Origin: Actinomyces oricola | GTDB taxonomy: Bacteria; Actinomycetota; Actinomycetes; Actinomycetales; Actinomycetaceae | Direction of reading: 5' to 3' | Assembly: GCF_004104015.1 (NCBI RefSeq) | Contig: NZ_RYFV01000029.1 | Span: 1-39,262 of the forward strand | DNA length: 39,262 nucleotides | In this document: piece after piece, positions 33,039-39,262 of the stretch | How positions within the stretch are numbered: position 1 is the stretch's first letter | Layout of the letters: the number at the start of each line of letters is the position of its first letter | Notes under the pieces: generated by a model | Told to the model about the DNA's origin: nothing | What the model saw: only the letters and a program-made list of their open reading frames with translations | Databases searched by the model: none | Program-made: the position numbers and the translations under genes

Positions 33039-34895
33039 TCACTCCCGCCCTGCTGTTGCTTTTGAGGTGAAAACAATGCTCTGACCGGCGACAGCATTCG
33101 CTCCGATATCCACCGGCTCCCCCGTCGTGCTGCCCGCCACGACCATGCACGTGGTCATATCAATCCCCTGACGCAACAAGGCATCGAGATCCACGTCGAC
33201 AATGGGTGTTCCGACGCGCACGCGATCTCCCTTGGCCGCCAGAACGCTGAAGCCGTCCCCCTTGAGTTGTACCGTATCGAAACCGATGTGAACCAGGATC
33301 TCGGCGCCGGAGGCGGTGCGCACCCCAAATGCGTGCCCCGTCGGGTAGACCATGGTGACCTCGCCATCCACGGGAGAGACCACGGGGCCGGCGGTCGGCG
33401 CAATGGCGACCCCTCGTCCCAGCGAACCCTCGGCGAACGCGGGATCGGCGACGTCGCCGAGATCCACGACGCGTCCGGAGACCGGCGCCGCGAGTTCACC
33501 GGCACTCCTCGCCGACGGGTCTTCGGTTGTAGTCGCCGGCATCTCCAGCATGGAATCGCTGAAGCCGAAGAGGTAGGTCACGATGGCCGATCCGAGGAAG
33601 GCAATCGCGCAGGCAACGAGGAAGCCGACGAAACCGACCCCGATGTATGCGGGCAGTGTCAGCAGCGCCGTACCAACGAGAGCACTCGACCCGGCACCGA
33701 CTGTGGCGGTGATCGCCCCGGCGATCCCGGAGAAGGCGGCTCCAATGAAGAAGGGGCGCTTGTACTTCAGGTTGACGCCATAGATCGCGGGCTCGGTGAC
33801 TCCGGCCACGAGACCGGTGATGGAGGTCGAACCGGCGAGCTGTTTGAGTTCCTTGTTCTTCGTCTTCAAGAAAACACCGAATGCCGCCCCTGATTGGGCC
33901 ATATTGTGGGGGCCGGTGATGGTGAAGAGCGTGTCACGCCCGTGCGTCGCAAGGTTATTGAATACGATGGGGACGAACCCGTAGTGCAGGCCGAACATCA
34001 CTACCAGCGGCCAGGCCGCACCGAGGACGAAGCCGGCGATGGTGGGGTTCAACGCCACCAGGCCCGTGTAGCCCTGTGCCAGAATCGAACTGATCCACGT
34101 GGCGACAGGCCCGATGACGATCAGGGTCAGTGGCACCATCACGGTCAGAGTGATCAGGGGGACGAGGACATTCAGAATAGAGGGAATGAACCTCTTGAGC
34201 AATCTCTCGAGCTGTCCCTGGACTGCCACGGCAAGAATGATTGGGATCACCGAATTGGCGTAGGACGTGAGCACGACAGGGATACCCAGGAAATCGAGTT
34301 CGGTCCCGGCATCGAACGCCGACACCAGCGCCGGATAGACCAGCGCGGCGGCGATGCCCATGGCTACGAAGCGATCAGCGTTGAACTTCTTCGCCGAAGT
34401 TGCGGCGAGCATCAGGGGGAGGAAGTAGAAGAAGCCGTCGGCGGCGGCGTACAGGATCGTGTACGTTCCGGATTCGGTCGACAACCACCCTGCGGTCGTT
34501 GCGAGTATTAGGAGCCCCTTGAGCATCCCGGCGCCGGCCAGCGCGAAGATGATCGGGGTGAAAACGCCCGCAATAATGTCGAATACCTTCGTCAGCCCCT
34601 TCTTCCCACCTTCGTCAGCCCCGGAACTGGACTCACCGGTGACTCCGAGGCCCTGAATGGCCGCATACACCTCGGGTACATCCGTCCCGATGATGACTTG
34701 GGTCTGACCGCCGCTTCGCGTCACTCCCATCACTCCGCGCACGGCCTTGATCGCGTCCAGGTCCGCCCGGGCTTCGTCAACCAGCACGAATCTGAGCCGT
34801 GTGGCGCAGTGCATCAGAGAGCTCACATTGGCCGCTCCCCCCACGGCGCTGAGCACCTCCTCAGCGATGGTTGAGTACTTCGTCTCCTTCGACAT
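33039..34895 (-). CDS. PTS beta-glucoside-type transporter, IIBCA
   Basis: A 618-residue phosphotransferase permease. IIB lies at about 1-85 with phospho-Cys 30 in MHCATRLRF; IIC at about 105-455 with around ten membrane segments; IIA at about 480-618 with His 521 (GHAFGV) and His 536 (LVHIGFDTVQL), the latter the usual phosphorylated His. The sugar is imported and phosphorylated at once. The family serves aryl-beta-glucosides, sucrose or trehalose; the glycosidase next door suggests a glycoside. ATG at 34895 follows GAGGAG by 5 nt and is preferred to the start at 34910. No general PTS genes or antiterminator are in view. Confidence 0.93.
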   Translation of the reverse strand: MSKETKYSTIAEEVLSAVGGAANVSSLMHCATRLRFVLVDEARADLDAIKAVRGVMGVTRSGGQTQVIIGTDVPEVYAAIQGLGVTGESSSGADEGGKKGLTKVFDIIAGVFTPIIFALAGAGMLKGLLILATTAGWLSTESGTYTILYAAADGFFYFLPLMLAATSAKKFNADRFVAMGIAAALVYPALVSAFDAGTELDFLGIPVVLTSYANSVIPIILAVAVQGQLERLLKRFIPSILNVLVPLITLTVMVPLTLIVIGPVATWISSILAQGYTGLVALNPTIAGFVLGAAWPLVVMFGLHYGFVPIVFNNLATHGRDTLFTITGPHNMAQSGAAFGVFLKTKNKELKQLAGSTSITGLVAGVTEPAIYGVNLKYKRPFFIGAAFSGIAGAITATVGAGSSALVGTALLTLPAYIGVGFVGFLVACAIAFLGSAIVTYLFGFSDSMLEMPATTTEDPSARSAGELAAPVSGRVVDLGDVADPAFAEGSLGRGVAIAPTAGPVVSPVDGEVTMVYPTGHAFGVRTASGAEILVHIGFDTVQLKGDGFSVLAAKGDRVRVGTPIVDVDLDALLRQGIDMTTCMVVAGSTTGEPVDIGANAVAGQSIVFTSKATAGRE

Positions 34896-34912
34896 GATCA
34901 CTCCTCGCATGT

Positions 34913-34930
34913 TTATTCATGAACGAATAA
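34913..34930 (-). promoter_or_regulatory. Operator-like palindrome in PTS leader
   Basis: TTATTC-ATGAAC-GAATAA: 6-bp perfect arms with a 6-bp centre, 18 bp upstream of the PTS start codon and just downstream of the -10 element. Position and symmetry suit a repressor operator, such as LacI or GntR type; no regulator gene is adjacent. Confidence 0.55.
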
Positions 34931-34938
34931 CGCGTCAT

Positions 34939-34968
34939 ATGGTATCGCCGCGCCCAACGTTGTGTCAA
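34939..34968 (-). promoter_or_regulatory. Promoter of PTS-glycosidase operon
   Basis: On the minus strand, consensus TTGACA (34963-34968), an 18-bp spacer, and TACCAT (34939-34944; 4 of 6 to consensus) as the -10. The operator palindrome follows directly. The stretch 34969-35261 beyond it holds no recognisable gene. Confidence 0.65.
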
Positions 34969-35261
34969 CGACGTCGACGAGACTGGATCGCCCGCGGAGG
35001 GCGTCTTCGTGGCGCGGCGGGATCTTGGCGGTGAGGGCCGAGTCGCAGGGCGACTGGACTGGCTGCTATCGATGCAGTGTGATCGCTCACGCCCGCGGCC
35101 GGACCGAGGTGCGGTCTGATCGACGCGCCTGCAGGTGGGCGGCCACTGACGGTGAGTCCCGCTTCGCCAGGGATGCTCTCGTGAGGAGGCTCATGCCGTG
35201 CGCCTTTCGCCCTAGCCCGCGATCAAACCGAACACGACCCCGCGCCCTGAGGGAGACCCCG

Positions 35262-35558
35262 ATGACGGGGGTACCGACAGGGACTTCCTCCCCGAGGCCG
35301 ACCTCTCTACCGTTGAAGTACGTCCAGGAGGTTCTCGCCGATCTGCCTGAACGGCTGACTATGGAGGGGATGCCCGCGGGCTGCGATCCCGAGATCGCAG
35401 ACATTAGCTACAACCACGGCCACCAGGTCATCGTGCTGCACTACTCCAAGATCGGTTACTGGCCGGGTACCGCCGTGCTCGGGCACATGGACGTAGACGT
35501 GTCGATTCTCAAGAACTGGGCCGGCCCGCGCACCGCGACCATTGAACGGACAGACTGA
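35262..35558 (+). CDS. Small hypothetical protein
   Basis: A 98-residue ORF from ATG at 35262, MTGVPTGTSSPRPTSLPLKY onward, ending in GHMDVDVSILKNWAGPRTAT. The part from KYVQEVLADLPERL reads like a real soluble protein fragment (alternating helix and strand, YNHGHQVIVLHYSKIGYWPG). It is not recognised. The upstream part of the longer frame (from 34962) is Arg-rich and looks non-coding. It lies head-on to a decayed gene and may itself be the relic of a transferred or broken gene. Confidence 0.35.
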   Translation: MTGVPTGTSSPRPTSLPLKYVQEVLADLPERLTMEGMPAGCDPEIADISYNHGHQVIVLHYSKIGYWPGTAVLGHMDVDVSILKNWAGPRTATIERTD

Positions 35559-35870
35559 AATGGCCTCGGCGATCTGGCGCACTTCGGGGGCGGGCACGAA
35601 CAAGGCGTCCAGGTCGCGAGTCACTCGACTTTCGTCCTAGGCAAGCGCCATCGCGGCACCGCCCACCACGAACAGTCGGGGCGCAGTCGTCAAGGGTTTG
35701 CAGGACTCCGAACCGCCGGCGCCCGTCGAGTGCCTCACCGGCTGCCCGCAGGCGACGGCAGGCAGGGGCATTGTCAACAGCGGTGTGCAGTACGCCGAAT
35801 CGATCGCTCGGCGCGGGCCGGGGTGGTAGGCGTCGTTCGCGGACTCGCCACGCCAGCCGGGGCTCCACGC
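35541..35870 (-). pseudogene. Decayed nucleotidyltransferase (DUF6036/AbiEii-like) gene
   Basis: In one minus-strand frame, LFVVGGAAMALA is followed by an amber codon (35637-35639) and then, in the same frame, DESRVTRDLDALFVPAPEV and RQIAEAI. Together this is the start of a nucleotidyltransferase core (GG motif, then D-D ligands), as in DUF6036/AbiEii toxin-like proteins; the amber replaces the usual Tyr codon. Just upstream, EALDGRRRFGVLQTLDD continues the likely N-terminus in another frame, so a frameshift is also present. Downstream of RQIAEAI the similarity stops. Confidence 0.55.
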
Positions 35871-36167
35871 GGTGGTCGGCCGCCGCGCCTGTTCGGTGAC
35901 CTGAGTGCGGGCGTCGTCGCCGTCGTACAGGGTGACGAGCCCCATCGCGGCGGGCTGGTTAAGCACCCGGCCGGGGTGCTCCCGGTCGCGCATCGTGAGC
36001 GTCCATGCGGCGTGCTCGGCAGGGCGGAACCCGTGCAGTTCGGTCACGTCGTAGGAGTTCGGGGGGCCAAGAGCATGAAGTCGGGGCTGTGGCTGCTCTT
36101 GCAAAGTGGGGGTCGAGATGACGGAGATTAGAGGAGGGACGGCGTTCTACGCGCGATGCCGTGCCAT
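35871..36167. other. Decayed DNA, no intact gene
   Basis: The minus strand is open from 36104 and encodes SYDVTELHGFRPAEHAAWTL and onward, which looks like a fragment of a real protein but is not recognised and runs into the nucleotidyltransferase relic. No ribosome site, terminator or repeat stands out. It is probably a gene graveyard between the sugar operon and the two-component genes. Confidence 0.4.
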
Positions 36168-36860
36168 TTAGTGGCTGTTCGAGCGGATGCCCTGTTCGTA
36201 TGCGGCTATGACGAGTTGGGCGCGGTCGCGGGCGTGGAGTTTCGCTTTGAGGCTGCCGATGTGAGCCTTCACCGTGTGGATCATGACGGCCAGCGCCACG
36301 GTGATCTCGTCGTTTGAGAGTCCGCTGGCGATGAGGGCGAGGACTTCACGTTCGCGTTCGGTGAGTCCGCCGGCATTCGGCTTGGCGTAGCGCTTCACCG
36401 GATGCTGGACGTAGTGCTCGATGAGACGGTTGAGCACCTGGGGCGCGAACAAGGATTCTCCTGCGTGGACGCGGCGGATAGCGTCGGTGAGCTGTTGCGG
36501 CGTCGCGTCTTTGAGGAGGAATGCGCTGGCACCTGCGGTGAGGGCGCCATAGACGTAATCGTCCATCTCGAACATCGTCAGAACGATTACCTTCGTAGCC
36601 GCGTGCACCGGGTTCTGGGTGATCTCCTGAGTTGCGGTGATGCCGTTGCCGTCGGGCATGCGGATATCCATCAGCACAACGTCCGGGCGTAGTCGATCCA
36701 CTTGCTGGACAGCCTGCCTGCCGGTGCCGGCCTCACCGACGACATCGAGGTCGGGCTCCTGAGCAATGGCGATGCTCAGGCTCCGTCGGAGAAGCGGCTC
36801 GTCGTCGACAAGCAGGACTCGGATCGGAGCGACGGGTGCGGCCCGGTCGGTGTTGGTCAT
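36168..36860 (-). CDS. NarL/LuxR-type response regulator
   Basis: A 230-residue two-component regulator. Receiver domain at about 12-130 with acidic pair Asp 19/Asp 20 and phospho-Asp 65 in VVLMDIRMPDG; the switch and Lys are in VLTMFEM and FLLKDATP. LuxR-type helix-turn-helix at about 165-225 (LTEREREVLALIASGLSNDE, then VKAHIGSLKAKL). ATG at 36860 overlaps the kinase stop by 4 bp (ATGA), so the longer frame to 36998 is not used. The partner kinase is truncated, so signal input is probably lost or changed. Confidence 0.93.
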   Translation of the reverse strand: MTNTDRAAPVAPIRVLLVDDEPLLRRSLSIAIAQEPDLDVVGEAGTGRQAVQQVDRLRPDVVLMDIRMPDGNGITATQEITQNPVHAATKVIVLTMFEMDDYVYGALTAGASAFLLKDATPQQLTDAIRRVHAGESLFAPQVLNRLIEHYVQHPVKRYAKPNAGGLTEREREVLALIASGLSNDEITVALAVMIHTVKAHIGSLKAKLHARDRAQLVIAAYEQGIRSNSH

Positions 36861-37600
36861 GGCGTCTTGTCCTCGAACAGGTCGGCGGTGACGCGGAACC
36901 CTTTCGCATAGGGGCCGCTGGTGAGGGTTCCGTCGTGGAGTTCGACCCGTTCGCGCAGCCCCGCCAGTCCGTACCCGGCACCGGGGGTGGGACGCCAACC
37001 GGGTGAGGGGCCGTCGTCACGCACATCGACTTGGATGCCGCCGGCGTGCCGGGAGAGGATGATGCGCGCGGTAGTTGCTCCGGCGTGGCGTGCAGTGTTG
37101 GCGAGGGCTTCACGAACGATGGCGCAGATCGTCACTTGCAGGCCCGCAGGCACCTCACCCAGGTCGCCTCGTTCGACAGTTACGTCGATGCCTGCTCGTC
37201 GGGCCGTGTCGATGATGCCCGGCAGTTGCTCCAATGTGTCAGCCGGACGCATCGGAGCATTGCTGCGGGCCTCCGGGTCGCGGAGGATGGACAGCATTCG
37301 GCGCAGCTCGGCGGTGGAGGCCCTGCCGATCCGTTCGATATCGTCCAACGCCAGCAAGCGCTCGTCCTGGTCGTCGGTGAGCTTGGCGGTCGCGGCGCGG
37401 ACGGTCATCGTGCCCAGACCATGGGAGGCGAGGTCGTGCAGGTCACGGGCGATCCGTAATCGCTCCTGTTGTACTGCGCGCTCGTGCGTCCATCGTTCCA
37501 GCCGTTGTTCGTAGTGGTGGCGCTGGCGACGCGTGCGCAGGAACGCCAGGGGCTCGGCAAAGTCGTTTGTTGTGGGGCTGGCCTGGGGTGATGGCGGGTT
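36857..37600 (-). pseudogene. Histidine kinase (HisKA_3 type), N-terminus cut by insertion element
   Basis: The transmitter part is intact: dimerisation/phosphoacceptor helix RLRIARDLHDLASHGLG, N-box VREALANTARHAGATTARI and G-box DDGPSPG with GYGLAGLRERVE. NarL-type kinases have several membrane segments before this region; none is present. The frame can be opened from a GTG at 37687, but its first ~45 codons (Pro/Ser-rich, ending near 37550) come from the leader of an ISAs1-like element. The sensor half is therefore missing, and the break is somewhere about 37540-37660. If expressed from the IS, the kinase core would be cytosolic and unregulated. Confidence 0.75.
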
Positions 37601-37689
37601 CTGGGGGTGCGGGGGTTGCGGCGTGGCCTGCTTGGGAGATGATGGATAGTGCTTAAACAGTCCTGCATTCCTCGAAGGTGAGGCCACGC
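37601..37689 (+). mobile_element. Left end of ISAs1-like element, split by IS256-type insertion
   Basis: Removing the IS256-type insertion with one copy of its 8-bp duplication joins this leader to the ISAs1-like transposase start at 39148, and leaves an AAGGTGAGG ribosome site 7-8 nt before that ATG. The segment should therefore hold the outer element's inverted repeat; the exact end (about 37600-37660) cannot be fixed without the other end. Confidence 0.55.
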
Positions 37690-39135
37690 GGGCCTGTCAA
37701 GTTTTTTTGTGTAAGTGGTGTGGGTTACAGGTGGGGGTTGATGCGTTCGGGGTAGGCCAGGGCGAGTTGTTGGAGGGCTTGTTTCCAGTTGGTGGTCACG
37801 GCTCCCTCGACGAGTCGCCCCGGGGCTCGTCGCTTGTTGGCTGGTAGTCCTTTGTCCTTTTGGCGCTCTCGGGCTCGCTTGTCTTCGATGTTGCAGATCG
37901 CCAGCCACAGCAGCTTGACGGCGGCCTCGTCGGTGGGGAAGTGGCCCCGGTTCTTGGTGACCTTGCGCAACTGGTAGTTCAACGACTCAATACTGTTAGT
38001 GGTGTAGATCACCCGCCGCAGCATCGGGGGGAAGGCCAAGAAAGGCGTGAACCGCTCCCAGGCATCGGTGAAGGTCTTGACCGCCGCCGGGTAGCGCTGC
38101 CCCAGCTCACTGGCCTCGAAAGCCTCCAGGGCCTCCAAGGCCTCCTCCTCGGTGGCGGCCTGGTAGACCGGCTTCAAAGCGGCGCACACGGCCTTGCGAT
38201 CCTTGTAGGACACAAACCTGGTGGACGCCCGGATCAGATGGACCACGCAGGTCTGGACCGTGGCCTGGGGCCAGGTCGCCTCGATCGCCTCGGGCAGGCC
38301 CGTCAACCCATCGCAGCACACGATCAGCACGTCCTTGATGCCCCTATTGGCCAGCTCAGCGCACACTCCCGCCCAGAACTTGGCTCCCTCGTGGGTCTGG
38401 ACCCAGATGCCCAGGACATGCTTGATCCCATCCATGTCCACCCCGATGGCGATATAAGCGGCCTTGTTGATCACATGGGCGCCATCGCGGATCTTGACGG
38501 TGATGGCGTCCAAGTAGATCACCGGATAGAGAGCCTCCAAGGGCCGGTGCTGCCAGGCCAGGACCTCCTGGCCGATCTGATCGGTGATCTTGGAGATCGT
38601 CTCATGACTCAACTCAGTGCCGATCGTGACAGCCAGATGGTGCTGGATATCGCGCACCGTCATGCCCCCGGCATACAGACTGATGATCATCCCGTCCAGA
38701 CCATCGAGGCGCCGCTGGCCCTTGGGCACCAGCATCGGGGTGAAGGTCCCGGCACGGTCCCGAGGGATGTCCAGGTCCACATCCCCGACCTCGGTTCCGA
38801 TCGTCTTGGGACTCGTGCCGTTACGGGAGTTGGGATAGGCAGCCGCGTCCGGGTCGCCCTTGTCGTAGCCCAGATGCTCGCTCAGCTCGGTCTCCAGACC
38901 CCGTTCCAAGGCCGCCTTGACCACCCCCGACAACAGACCATCATCGCCTGTCAACGGGGTGCCAGCATCCATCTGAGCGAAGATCCCATCCAACGCCCCA
39001 GACGCCTTGAGCTCCTCTGCAACCTGACGTTGCCGCCTGCGAGCCTCAGCCCGCTCCTCATCCACGCTCACACTCACAGTCTCGTCTCCTTTCCGCTCAG
39101 ATCACACCCCCTTACACAAACCATCTGACACCCTC
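37690..39135 (-). mobile_element. IS256-family insertion sequence with 8-bp target duplication
   Basis: A 1,446-bp element. Ends share an imperfect inverted repeat: GGGCCTGTCAAG at the left and GAGGGTGTCAGA at the right (read inwards), followed in both by a TTTGTGTAAG stretch. It is flanked by the direct repeat GGCCACGC at 37682-37689 and 39136-39143, the 8-bp duplication typical of IS256. It carries one complete transposase gene. Confidence 0.85.
37725..39077 (-). CDS. IS256-family (Mutator-like) transposase
   Basis: A 450-residue DDE transposase. Catalytic residues lie in YLDAITVKIRDG (first Asp), VCCDGLTGLPEAIEATWP (second Asp, with the Mutator signature) and NSIESLN (Glu). The zinc/His region CVVHLIRASTRFVSYKDRK is typical. 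Full length for the family and no internal stop, so likely active. GTG at 39077 has a GGAG site upstream. It lies inside its own terminal repeats. Confidence 0.95.
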   Translation of the reverse strand: MSVSVDEERAEARRRQRQVAEELKASGALDGIFAQMDAGTPLTGDDGLLSGVVKAALERGLETELSEHLGYDKGDPDAAAYPNSRNGTSPKTIGTEVGDVDLDIPRDRAGTFTPMLVPKGQRRLDGLDGMIISLYAGGMTVRDIQHHLAVTIGTELSHETISKITDQIGQEVLAWQHRPLEALYPVIYLDAITVKIRDGAHVINKAAYIAIGVDMDGIKHVLGIWVQTHEGAKFWAGVCAELANRGIKDVLIVCCDGLTGLPEAIEATWPQATVQTCVVHLIRASTRFVSYKDRKAVCAALKPVYQAATEEEALEALEAFEASELGQRYPAAVKTFTDAWERFTPFLAFPPMLRRVIYTTNSIESLNYQLRKVTKNRGHFPTDEAAVKLLWLAICNIEDKRARERQKDKGLPANKRRAPGRLVEGAVTTNWKQALQQLALAYPERINPHL

Positions 39136-39147
39136 GGCCACGCCGCT

Positions 39148-39262
39148 ATGCCATCCTGCCCCATCGAGGTCCTGTCGCGCCAGAGTCTGCTCGATGTCCT
39201 GGCCAAGGTATCCGACCCCAGAGCCCGCAGGGGCGTGCGCTACCCGGTGGTGGGCGTGCTGG
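39148..39262 (+). mobile_element. ISAs1-family transposase, N-terminal part, cut by window edge
   Basis: ATG at 39148 opens a frame to the window edge: MPSCPIEVLSRQSLLDVLAK, then VSDPRARRGVRYPVVGVL. This is the DDE_Tnp_1-associated N-terminus of ISAs1-type transposases (leucine-rich helix, DPR-RRG-RYP). Its ribosome site was separated from it by the IS256 insertion, so the transposase is probably no longer expressed from its own promoter. Confidence 0.8.

Noticed and set aside
34962-35261. N-terminal 100 residues of a longer plus-strand protein
   Set aside because: Arg/Ser-rich sequence antisense to a promoter, without a ribosome site; only the part from 35262 looks protein-like.

Overview
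The window is GC-rich DNA with actinobacterial gene content and reading style (991-residue LeuS, VKOR, MetPS-type amino-acid symporter, SWIM/MoxR/VWA operon, GTG and TTG starts). A member of the Actinomycetaceae, probably Actinomyces or a close relative, is the best guess. No rRNA, tRNA or CRISPR array is visible.

Positions 1-3.6 kb are an accessory island. A partial IS5-like transposase runs off the left edge. It is followed by visibly AT-richer DNA holding the 3' remnant of a gene and, overlapping it by 22 bp, an intact 859-residue adenosine-deaminase-fold protein. This protein has all metal-site motifs and large insertions, and resembles RdrB of the RADAR anti-phage system. The remnant sits where the ATPase partner (RdrA) would be expected.

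4-18.4 kb looks like ordinary chromosome: leuS, nhaA, a HIT hydrolase, an MntR-like regulator coupled to VKOR, a membrane metallophosphoesterase with a HAD phosphatase, metP-metS (the 56-residue metS is easily missed), deoD, a small DUF1540 protein, and a 305-residue protein behind a good DtxR/IdeR-type iron box. Several strong hairpins separate convergent units.

18.5-30.5 kb is one tightly overlapping minus-strand operon of five genes: a DUF4132-like protein, an unrecognised 1,534-residue protein, a MoxR-type AAA+ ATPase, a DUF5682-VWA fusion and a SWIM zinc-finger protein. It parallels the uncharacterised E. coli yehI/yehL/yehM/yehP/yehQ set. Start and stop codons overlap by 1-4 bp at every junction. 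The likely logic is an ATPase with a MIDAS VWA partner acting as a chaperone-like or conflict-related machine; its target is unknown.

30.6-35 kb holds an XRE/MmyB-type regulator that has lost its divergent partner gene, and a sugar module: a beta-glucoside-type PTS IIBCA gene followed after 3 bp by a DUF4038/GH140-like glycosidase, with a recognisable promoter and palindromic operator.

35-39.3 kb is decayed and mobile. It contains a small hypothetical ORF, a nucleotidyltransferase pseudogene with an in-frame amber codon, and a NarL-type response regulator coupled to a histidine kinase whose sensor end is cut off. The cut is by an ISAs1-like element that itself carries an IS256-family insertion with an 8-bp target duplication.
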